Positions 18,775 through 25,330 of a stretch of 35,009 bases of DNA are shown piece by piece. The translations under genes and the position numbers were made by a program. The notes under the pieces are model-generated. The model searched no databases. It had not been told where the DNA came from and was given only the letters and a program-made list of their open reading frames with translations. The stretch covers positions 1 through 35,009 of the forward strand of contig JABXHG010000184.1 in the NCBI GenBank assembly GCA_013393545.1. Direction: 5' to 3'. The stretch is from Alteromonadaceae bacterium. Lineage in GTDB: Bacteria > Pseudomonadota > Gammaproteobacteria > Pseudomonadales > Oleiphilaceae. Position 1 is the stretch's first letter. The number at the start of each line of letters is the position of its first letter.

Positions 18775-19752
18775 TCAGACCCATAACATGGCGCCCATTT
18801 CCAATGGATGGGTGAGGGCGCCATGGTAGGGATAGGCCCGGATACGCAGGGTTTGCAGCCCCGGGTAAGGTGGCTGAACCCGGGCACTGAACAGGGTGGC
18901 GTCGCCTTTGTGGCCGGCGACCGGTTGCAGAAAGAACTGTTCTGGCCCGCTTTCCTGATGGCTGCCGGCGCATTCGATGGCCACCACGCATTCCACCCGG
19001 ACATCCTCCGGCGCCAAGCCGTTGAGGTCCATTTCCACCGTCAGTTCCACTTCGAGCAGCAGAATATGGCCCATCAGGGAAGGCTGCATGGACAGATCAT
19101 GAATGACCTTGATCAGCTGCTGACCGGGGTTATCCTGCGGGTGGGCCTTGCCGGCGAACACCAGCACCACCGGCCGGTCGGGGTTGGTGAGCAAGGCTTC
19201 CAGCCGTGGCAGGTCGGAGAAAATCAGCGTTGCGCGCTTGTAGGTGGCGAAGCGCCGGGCGAAGCCCACCACCATCACGTCTTTTTCCATTGAGGTCAGT
19301 TGTTCGGTCATGCGTTTGGTGACCGAGTATCCGGTGCCATTGCGTTCGTGCTGGCGGTCTTGCTCGGCGTTTTCCGGGGTGTTGGCATCCAGCAGGTGCA
19401 GGCGGATATGCCCCACTTTGGCTTGCCAGACACGGGCAAATATCTCCCGCCCCGGGAAGGGTACGGAGACGATCAGTGGCTCGCCATCCTGCTCCACCGG
19501 GGTGATCGGCAGTTCGTCGCTGGAGTGGCTTTTATAGCGGGCCACCTGCTGGCCCTGAGCATCAATGGTCTGGATGAAATACCCTTGCTGGTACAGCAGA
19601 CCAACCGCCACAAATGGCAGGCTCATGTCACTGGCGGCCTTGCAGTGGTCACCGGCAAGAATACCCAGCCCACCGGAGTAAATCGGGAAACTTTCGTGGA
19701 AACCGAACTCGGCGCAGAAATAGGCTTCCCGGCGGGGTGTATTTATCAGCAC
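18775..19752 (-). pseudogene. Alpha-glucan phosphorylase with the active site deleted
   Basis: A 325-residue frame made of three blocks of a glucan phosphorylase that is normally about 850 residues. Block 1 is EAYFCAEFGFHESFPIYSGG through LHLLDANTPENAEQDR; block 2 is VGFARRFATYKRATLIFSDL through MGHILLLE; block 3 is the family's C-terminal part, LNGLAPEDVRVE through PLEMGAMLWV. Missing are the N-terminal 100 or so residues, the segment between DANTPEN and the FARRFATYKR region, and the GTSGMKAALNG segment holding the pyridoxal-phosphate lysine. It cannot be an active phosphorylase. Both internal joins keep the frame. The GTG start follows a stop only two codons upstream. Either an ordinary relic or a preserved remnant. 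Confidence 0.8.
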
Positions 19753-19942
19753 CGATTACAGTGATGTGCGGCTCAACCAGCCGTTGCAATTAGCGTTTAA
19801 GCTGCCCGAGGTAACCGAGGGCCAGCAAACACTCACCGGGCACGTGGTGCGCCGTTCGGATCACGGTTTCGGCCTGGATTTCGAGGGCGCCGACAACAAT
19901 GCCCGGGCCATCTTTGCCATGATACTGTGGTTGAACGAGTAG
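19742..19942 (+). pseudogene. C-terminal fragment of a PilZ-domain protein
   Basis: Reading this frame gives ISTDYSDVRLNQPLQLAFKL, then LTGHVVRRSDHGFGLDF, ending FAMILWLNE at TAG 19940-19942. This is the second half of a PilZ domain (strand with V-L-x-L, then G-V-V-R, then G-x-GLxF). Upstream the frame enters the phosphorylase relic on the opposite strand without any recognisable first half, so the gene was cut at about 19740. Shorter than common gene-finding limits. Confidence 0.65.
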
Positions 19943-20032
19943 GGGCCGGACGCCACAGAAGCAAATAACGACGACTACACTCACTTGCACTAAATGTCGA
20001 AAACAGCGAATTACTGATAAAAGGAGATCATC

Positions 20033-20167
20033 ATGGACAGGCTCGCAGGCAAGGTTGCCGCAGTAACCGGCGGCACACTGGGCATTGGTAAAGCCACCGT
20101 GGAACGCATGCTGGAAGAGGGTGCAGCCGTTGGAGTGCTGGATATTCTGGATAACGAGGGCAAGGCC
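20033..20167 (+). pseudogene. N-terminus of a short-chain dehydrogenase, start of a fused frame
   Basis: The first 45 residues are the start of an SDR: LAGKVAAVTGGTLGIGKAT carries the TGGxxGIG dinucleotide-binding motif, followed by VLDILDNEGKAL. ATG 20033 is preceded by AAAGGAGA, a strong ribosome site that belonged to this dehydrogenase. From about residue 46 the sequence switches to an unrelated exported protein without a frame break, so the rest of the enzyme, including its Ser-Tyr-Lys site, is lost. Confidence 0.8.
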
Positions 20168-21550
20168 CTTTCCTCATTCTGTATCGTGGCTTGCGTCCTT
20201 GGCTCACCATCACTTCTTGCAGCCCCGCCTGTCCCACTTTCATCTGCCCCAGCAGATTTTTCCAAGATCGAAACAATCTCTAGCGGCAAGAGCCAGGCCG
20301 CGTCTACCCAACCAGAAAAGACCTACTACAACTTCGAAGCGGTGCCGGTCCGGTCATATAAACCGTTGGAGGACCAACCCAAAGTTGATGCCACATCAGA
20401 GACGGATACTCAAATACAATCGAAAATAGCAACCAGCGCCATAACTCCGCTCTGCACCACGCTCAGCACAGACACTTCGTACACGCTGGACGGCACCACT
20501 ACGGGAGGCTCATACTGCTATCACTTTGAAATAACGCAGCGTGCAAAAACACAGGTGTTCTTGACTGGACAAAACGCCAATACGGATTTCGCGCTGACGT
20601 TGGTGAGGCACGAGGAAGACGGTAGTCTGACGTCACTTGGGACATCGGACCAACCCGGCAACGCTGATGAAGAGCTTCTGGCACTTACGCAACCTGGGGA
20701 CTACTACTGGTTGATGGATGCTAATACCTCGGATGGATCTGCCCTTCAGTTTGGGGCAATAGTGAACACAGCTATAGATGCCCATGAGCTAAATGACGCA
20801 GCAAGCCTGTCAACAACTATCCCCAATGACCGAACTCCAATGATCGGGAGTATGGACAGCGCGCAGGATATCGATTATTTCAATTTCGTTGCAGAAAATG
20901 GACAGGATTTGCAGATCCGTTTGACAGATATATATGGTCAGAATGAGTGGATTATCGAATATTTCACCGGAACTGTCTGGAGCACCATTAATGCAAATAC
21001 ACTCTATGAGTTCTCGAATCTGCCAACACCGTTCACGCTCCATGTGCGGGTTTCCCCTAACCCGGCGGTGGCTGTAAATCCGGCTCATGAGTATGAGTTG
21101 CTAGTTGGCACCCGGGTCACTTCGTCCGATAGTGTTAATGTTGGTTCTAATGAGAATCTTGCACGAATTGGACTAAACGATTTCAACCCCTATCTCACTG
21201 ATCAAGCACACAATGAGCTGAATTGGTCGATACGAGTGCTCGATTCTAACGACGATCCGGTGCAAGGTGCAGTCGTCAGGTTTCACTACGTTACGCAAGA
21301 TATCCCTGAGCAAGTCGACACGGCCATCAGTGGGCTGTCCGGCATTGCTTCCAGTTCGGTTGCGCTACCAGATTGCACGGGTAACAATACGGTAACGCAC
21401 TTTACGGGTGGAGAGACTTGGAAAACCGAATTTGATGTGGGGCAGTGGTGGATTCGGGTGGATGATACGGACTACAACGAAGTTGGCGTTGGCGGTGACC
21501 AAGTTCCAGCTGTGTGGTTGGGGCACATCTGTCGGCAAACATTGCAATAA
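20033..21550 (+). CDS. Chimeric frame: SDR N-terminus joined to a secreted beta-rich protein
   Basis: 505 residues. After the 45-residue dehydrogenase start comes a hydrophobic stretch (CIVACVLGSPSLLAAPP) that looks like a signal peptide lacking its own start. A low-complexity linker follows, then two domains of pre-peptidase C-terminal type: STDTSYTLDGTTTGGSYCYH to LTQPGDYYWLMDA, and DAHELNDAASLSTT through DSAQDIDYFNFVAENG. An Ig-like part (LDSNDDPVQGAVVRFHYVTQ) ends the protein. Such domains occur in exported proteins. A GTG at 20186 could start a short version, but export of the long form seems unlikely with the signal buried at residue 48. It is followed by a strong terminator. Confidence 0.7.
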   Translation: MDRLAGKVAAVTGGTLGIGKATVERMLEEGAAVGVLDILDNEGKALSSFCIVACVLGSPSLLAAPPVPLSSAPADFSKIETISSGKSQAASTQPEKTYYNFEAVPVRSYKPLEDQPKVDATSETDTQIQSKIATSAITPLCTTLSTDTSYTLDGTTTGGSYCYHFEITQRAKTQVFLTGQNANTDFALTLVRHEEDGSLTSLGTSDQPGNADEELLALTQPGDYYWLMDANTSDGSALQFGAIVNTAIDAHELNDAASLSTTIPNDRTPMIGSMDSAQDIDYFNFVAENGQDLQIRLTDIYGQNEWIIEYFTGTVWSTINANTLYEFSNLPTPFTLHVRVSPNPAVAVNPAHEYELLVGTRVTSSDSVNVGSNENLARIGLNDFNPYLTDQAHNELNWSIRVLDSNDDPVQGAVVRFHYVTQDIPEQVDTAISGLSGIASSSVALPDCTGNNTVTHFTGGETWKTEFDVGQWWIRVDDTDYNEVGVGGDQVPAVWLGHICRQTLQ

Positions 21551-21566
21551 GCATTGAAGGATCGAT

Positions 21567-21593
21567 CTCGGCCCAGACAACGCCTGGGCCGAG
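21567..21593. terminator. Bidirectional intrinsic terminator hairpin
   Basis: CTCGGCCCAG and CTGGGCCGAG form a perfect 10-bp stem around a 7-base loop, between two convergent genes (stops at 21550 and 21597). There is no long T run on either side, so efficiency is uncertain. Confidence 0.65.
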
Positions 21594-21596
21594 GCA

Positions 21597-22349
21597 TTAT
21601 GTTTCTATCCGCCCAAAATCAGCGGGACGAGTGTAGTTTTCTTCCGCTTTGACGGAGATCTGGTCCATCATGGCTTGGCCTCCCGTATAGAACTGACCAG
21701 CGACATCAGACGGGTCCACCACATGTTGACCGTACCGACCGCCAGGCGCATGTGACTGGAGATACACCCGAAGATCGACAACATCACCAAAGTTCTCTTT
21801 CGAGACATCGTACCGGCCTACGCCGTTGCTCACCCCTGCAGGCCCCCGATCCAGTTTAAGCGCCTTAATAACTGTGTTTGATACGGCTTCGGCACCATAC
21901 TTTACGTCCGCTGCAAGTAAGGCATCGTATATGGCATTTGTTTCCTGCTTCGATAAATCATCCGATCCGGCTGCCACTGTTAATTCACCGGCAGAGATCG
22001 AGAATCCCCAGTCTTTTTGAATAAGATCAGGCGACAAGTTGGCGATAGCCGCATCGTAGGAATACTTCAGATCGGCAGAAGCAGCACCCAGGTCCTTGGA
22101 TAAAAGTTTAACCACTTTTGATAGGCGGGCACCTACCTCTTCATTGGTTTCCGTCGAGGCAACGTAGACATCAGTGATAACGCCTCCGGCTTCAGGTAAT
22201 GCTGATTTATCCGAGCCGTGGTAGACCACAGATGGTAACTCGTCATTTCGGGCATTGGCATCAATCGGCGTACTGCGGACGATTTTGGCTGTTCCGTTAG
22301 AGTACACATCCTGTTGATTCGTCAAACGCGACAAGTGGTTCAAGTCCAT
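21597..22349 (-). CDS. Unknown protein, 250 residues
   Basis: Not recognised. ATG 22349 is chosen because GGAGG lies about eight bases upstream; the frame itself is open six codons further. The protein has no cysteine, no signal peptide and no membrane span, and is rich in Ala, Asp, Ser and Val. Visible pieces are an opening MDLNHLSRLTNQQDVYSNG, a helical middle (ARLSKVVKLLSKDLGAASAD), and a C-terminus with GRYGQHVVDPSDVAGQFYTG. The absence of a signal and the small opening helix would suit a substrate of a non-Sec export system or a cytosolic protein; neither can be shown. It lies between the chimeric gene and an IS66 relic, so it may be imported. Confidence 0.65.
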   Translation of the reverse strand: MDLNHLSRLTNQQDVYSNGTAKIVRSTPIDANARNDELPSVVYHGSDKSALPEAGGVITDVYVASTETNEEVGARLSKVVKLLSKDLGAASADLKYSYDAAIANLSPDLIQKDWGFSISAGELTVAAGSDDLSKQETNAIYDALLAADVKYGAEAVSNTVIKALKLDRGPAGVSNGVGRYDVSKENFGDVVDLRVYLQSHAPGGRYGQHVVDPSDVAGQFYTGGQAMMDQISVKAEENYTRPADFGRIET

Positions 22350-22458
22350 TTTGTTAACCTCCTTCAAAAGACTCTATCTAGTTATCGGGGTATTCCCGCA
22401 GAACTTTAATTACTCAACCGTCGACGAATCGCCTGCGTATTCTGGCGAACGTGACCGG

Positions 22459-22740
22459 TCATTCCGGGGATCTTGACTGATTTGCACACGGCTCCGGATA
22501 ACGCGGATCGATCAGCGCCCGTAGCGGATTCTCGGCGAACCGGGTTGTCCAGAGTCGCGGGATCAGGTTGGCTACATCGCTGGCCGGATATTTCTTGTCC
22601 GTTGGAATGGGCCGTAGTGCCCGCTCCAAGCGGTTGGTGTCTGGCGGCACGTCCGGGCATGAACACGGTCAGGCTCGTTTCACGGCTGAGCACGTAGTTC
22701 AGGGCTCTGGTTAGCCGGTCGCTTGGCACGAGGCCGTTTT
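22459..22740 (-). pseudogene. IS66-type transposase (TnpC) C-terminal relic
   Basis: Two minus-strand frames joined at about 22650 give the IS66 C-terminal pattern. The upstream piece reads SDRLTRALNYVLSRETSL, the helix before the DDE glutamate. The downstream piece reads DTNRLERALRPIPTDKK, the hallmark N-x-x-ERALRP segment, then jumps to ASDVANLIPRLWTTRFAENP, the tail of the protein. About 50 residues between these parts are missing, and a frameshift separates the first two. The element is dead and no terminal repeats were identified. Confidence 0.7.
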
Positions 22741-22922
22741 CGTGCCTACTGATCCCGGCACCATTGGAAGAAGTCACGGGAGGTCGCTAACCTCTACTCA
22801 AAAGAGCGGTAAAAAATGGGGGATTACACGGTCTTCCTGTTGAAATTATCTAACTACTTCATGGCGTTAAACCAGTTTTTATAGGATTTCGTCAGGATTC
22901 CGGCCAACCCTCGGACAGGGCG

Positions 22923-24452
22923 TCAATGGCGCCAGAAGGCTGGCGAGAGCACGATGACCACGCTCAGGATTTCCAGCCGCCCCATCAGCATGCCCACCGA
23001 CAAAATCCACTTCGCGGCATCCGGCAACGGGCCAAAGTTGCCCGCCGGGCCGATGATTTCACCCAGGCCCGGGCCCACGTTCGTCAGTGAGGTGAGGGCG
23101 CCCGACAAGGCAGTGACAAAATCCAGCTGCAGCGAAGCCAGTAGCACGGTGATAATCAGCAGGCACAACAGGAAAATGAAGGTATAGGCGATCATCGAGG
23201 AAATGATCTCGTCACTGACCGCCCGGCCGTTGTAGTTTCGGGTGAACACCGCACGGGGATGCAACAGACGCATCAACTGCTCCCGCAGGATGATCAGCGA
23301 CAGCTGAAAACGGAAAATTTTCATACCACCGGCGGTGGAGCCGGAACAGCCGCCGACAAACATCAGAAAGAAAAACACCACAAACGCCAGTGGTCCCCAG
23401 GCGGAATAATCCTCGGATGCATAGCCCGTGGTAGTCACCACCGAGGTGATATTAAACAGGGTAATGGCGTAATTGTGCAGCAAATCAAAGTGTACCGGTG
23501 AAACCCACCAGCGGTAGATCGTCATCAGTGCCGGCACGATGAGCAGGATGGCCAGAAACAGACGGACCTGTTTATCCCGGAACAGAACACCATGTTGCCC
23601 ATGCAGCTCCCGGACAAACAGGAAAAACGGCAAACTGCCGATAATCATGAACAGGGTGGCTTCCATGAGGATCAAATCATTGAACTTGCCCATGGACTGA
23701 TCGGAGGTGGAAAAACCGCCAGTGGCGATGCTGGTCAGACCGTGGTTAAAGGCATCGAACAGCGTCATGCCGGATAACCAGTAGGTCACCACGGCAATAA
23801 CGGTAAACACCAGATAGACGAACAAAAGCCCGCGACTGAGGGTTTTCATCCTGGGCAGGCCTTTTTCCGTCCACTCGGAGGATTCGGTGGCAAACAGCCG
23901 CATACCGCCCACGCGCAGAAACGGCAGAACCGCGACGAACATGCCGATAATCCCGATACCGCCGAGCCACTGGAGAATCGAACGCCAGAGCAGCAAATCG
24001 CGATCCATGGAATCCAGCCCGCTGAGTACGGTGGCACCGGTGGTGGTGATACCGGAAGTGCCTTCGAACACCGCATCGACAAATGAAATACCGGTGTTGC
24101 TCAAATAAAACGGCAGGGAGGCAAACAAGGCGATGATAAACCAGCTGGAAACCGTCAGTACGAACATGTACCGGGGTTTGAGGTCACCCGTGTTCCGGCG
24201 GGTTAACAACAGACCGAAAACACCCAGGCCGCAGACAATGGCCGCGGATTCGGCAAAGGCCCGGGAATTGGGCGCACCGGAAGAATCTGCGAGCAACAGC
24301 AATGCGGGTAAGGTCATGAACATACTGAGCAGTACGAACATGGCACTGATAATGAAAACGACAGGAGTCAGATTTCTCAAGGTACGCGCCCGGATCAAGC
24401 CACTGGTAAGAAACGGCGTCAGGATACTCGCGGGCGTCGGGTTCCGCAACAA
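22923..24452 (-). CDS. trkH: TrkH-family potassium uptake protein
   Basis: About 509 residues, an inner-membrane channel subunit for K+ (or Na+/K+) uptake with four pore loops. Selectivity segments are visible as FEGTSGITTTGATVL, NHGLTSIATGGFSTSD, FNITSVVTTTGYASED and LTSLTNVGPGLGEIIG, with the gate region GGCSGSTAGGMKIFRF in between. The length fits TrkH (about 480-510). The start is uncertain: TTG 24452 gives the full-length version but lacks a ribosome site, and the first membrane span only begins near residue 30. No TrkA partner is in the window. Its upstream region abuts the dif site, with 54 bases between. Confidence 0.9.
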   Translation of the reverse strand: MLRNPTPASILTPFLTSGLIRARTLRNLTPVVFIISAMFVLLSMFMTLPALLLLADSSGAPNSRAFAESAAIVCGLGVFGLLLTRRNTGDLKPRYMFVLTVSSWFIIALFASLPFYLSNTGISFVDAVFEGTSGITTTGATVLSGLDSMDRDLLLWRSILQWLGGIGIIGMFVAVLPFLRVGGMRLFATESSEWTEKGLPRMKTLSRGLLFVYLVFTVIAVVTYWLSGMTLFDAFNHGLTSIATGGFSTSDQSMGKFNDLILMEATLFMIIGSLPFFLFVRELHGQHGVLFRDKQVRLFLAILLIVPALMTIYRWWVSPVHFDLLHNYAITLFNITSVVTTTGYASEDYSAWGPLAFVVFFFLMFVGGCSGSTAGGMKIFRFQLSLIILREQLMRLLHPRAVFTRNYNGRAVSDEIISSMIAYTFIFLLCLLIITVLLASLQLDFVTALSGALTSLTNVGPGLGEIIGPAGNFGPLPDAAKWILSVGMLMGRLEILSVVIVLSPAFWRH

Positions 24453-24506
24453 AGGCGGGTGCGGGACATGAGGCAGATCAGTTCAGGTTGGCGTGCTCCA
24501 TACGCA

Positions 24507-24534
24507 ATTTAACATAATATACATTATGCGCAGT
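24507..24534 (-). other. dif: Chromosome dimer resolution site dif
   Basis: Read on the minus strand, the site is ACTGCGCATAA (XerC arm), TGTATA (centre), TTATGTTAAAT (XerD arm). It matches the E. coli dif site as I recall it at 26 of 28 positions, differing only in the first two bases. XerC and XerD resolve chromosome dimers here after FtsK brings the site to the septum, so this window lies at the replication terminus. Two FtsK-orienting GGGNAGGG octamers were seen on the plus strand to the left (10468 and 19454), pointing to the site. Confidence 0.93.
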
Positions 24535-24537
24535 AAA

Positions 24538-24959
24538 GCGCCCGCGACCGGAGCGGCAAAGCCTGCTTTCCGGCCCGCGGGGCGCGCTCAACCCACCTTG
24601 AGACACAGCGCCGGATCGGCCTGTAGCCCTTGCTATCACTGGCTTCCAGCGATTTAGACCACCGCAGAAAAGCCCGATTTTGGGACGAATACAGCCGGTT
24701 TGGGAGAACGTGACCCCCCTATTAGATCGAGGGGGGTGACTCCGCTTGCCAGACCGCCTCAGATTCCGTGTAAACTGCTGTAGAGTCCGTTTTGAGCCTC
24801 AAACGTCCCGCTAGGTGCGCCAACACCGAGAATGCGGGACAACCCTTCCTGAAAGATTGCTGATTAGGGCCAAGGAATACTTCCTTGGGGAATATCGAGC
24901 CCGGCGCTGCCGGGCTGGATTCCACTGTAGGCCTTCTGTGGGCGGCGATTAAACGCCGC
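24538..24959. repeat. Cluster of six hairpins beside dif
   Basis: Stems are: 24538-24585, GCGCCCGCG paired with CGCGGGGCGC, one bulge, with further pairing inside; 24713-24737, ACCCCCCT/AGGGGGGT; 24805-24840, GTCCCGC/GCGGGAC with nested GGTG/CACC; 24870-24888, CCAAGGAA/TTCCTTGG, 3-base loop; 24898-24916, AGCCCGGC/GCCGGGCT, 3-base loop; 24942-24959, GCGGCG/CGCCGC. Such density is typical of single-strand replication origins and of folded phage attachment sites. The last three lie directly before the replication-protein fragment. Confidence 0.7.
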
Positions 24960-24985
24960 TGGAGCAAACCATAAACCCGCGAGCC

Positions 24986-25177
24986 ATGCCTTCAAATTTC
25001 ACAATGACCAAAGACCAGCAACTCCAATTTCTGCGTTTGCCGGTCAAATTGCGGGGCACTTATGTCACCTGGCTGATGGGTTACAACCCATATTTTCTGA
25101 TGTCGCGGGAAACCTATTACCGGCACAAAAGGGAGTTACTGTCGAATTTTGGGATCGATATTTCGCATAGGGTGTGA
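24986..25177 (+). pseudogene. C-terminal fragment of a phage/plasmid II/X-type replication protein
   Basis: 63 residues. LRGTYVTWLMGYNPYFLMSR followed by ETYYRHKRELLSNFGIDIS matches the C-terminal signature of filamentous-phage gene II/X replication proteins (GTY-x-x-W-x-x-G, then TYYRHRR-x-LL, then GIDI). The nicking domain that should precede it is absent: the frame is open only back to 24953, and the hairpin cluster occupies the space. Expression as a free peptide is possible but there is no convincing ribosome site. Confidence 0.68.
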
Positions 25178-25207
25178 CCAGAAAAACCCTTTAAAAACAG
25201 ACTCCTG

Positions 25208-25226
25208 AATATACATTATGCGCAGT
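25208..25226 (-). repeat. Partial dif copy (XerC arm and centre)
   Basis: A 19-bp perfect direct repeat of the dif site at 24516-24534. On the minus strand it gives the XerC arm ACTGCGCATAA, centre TGTATA and only TT of the XerD arm, after which the sequence diverges (CAGGAGT). This is the expected hybrid junction of an element inserted at dif. Confidence 0.85.
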
Positions 25227-25330
25227 GATGGATGTCAGTGATGCAGAAAAAGAGGGTTGGCAGACAAACGTGAAAAATTCCCCAGAAACACGCCCAATCC
25301 ATTGAATTGCCTAATTTTAGGGTAGGTTTT

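Larger units (their letters stand above)
24535..25207. mobile_element. Relic of a Xer-integrated filamentous-phage-type element
   Basis: The segment between the full dif site and the partial dif copy is 673 bases. It holds no intact gene, but six hairpins in its first 425 bases and the last 63 residues of a phage II/X replication protein. Phages of the CTX and VGJ type and their satellites integrate at dif using host XerCD, leaving one full and one hybrid site, which is the layout seen here. It lacks coat, morphogenesis and most replication genes, so it is a remnant or a very small satellite. Confidence 0.65.

Noticed and set aside
24713..24737. GGGGGGTGAC/ACCCCCCT element as a transposon end
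   Set aside because: It is a self-contained hairpin and no partner copy was found beyond the KfrA-like gene.
24722..24967. 81-residue minus-strand frame inside the hairpin cluster
   Set aside because: Its codons follow the hairpin arms, there is no ribosome site, and the composition looks non-coding.
25227..25330. Search for a Tn3-type terminal inverted repeat left of the transposase
   Set aside because: No GGGG-starting 38-48 bp repeat here matches the bases right of 30711. The ends may lie outside the window, or be worn or lost; no boundary is claimed.
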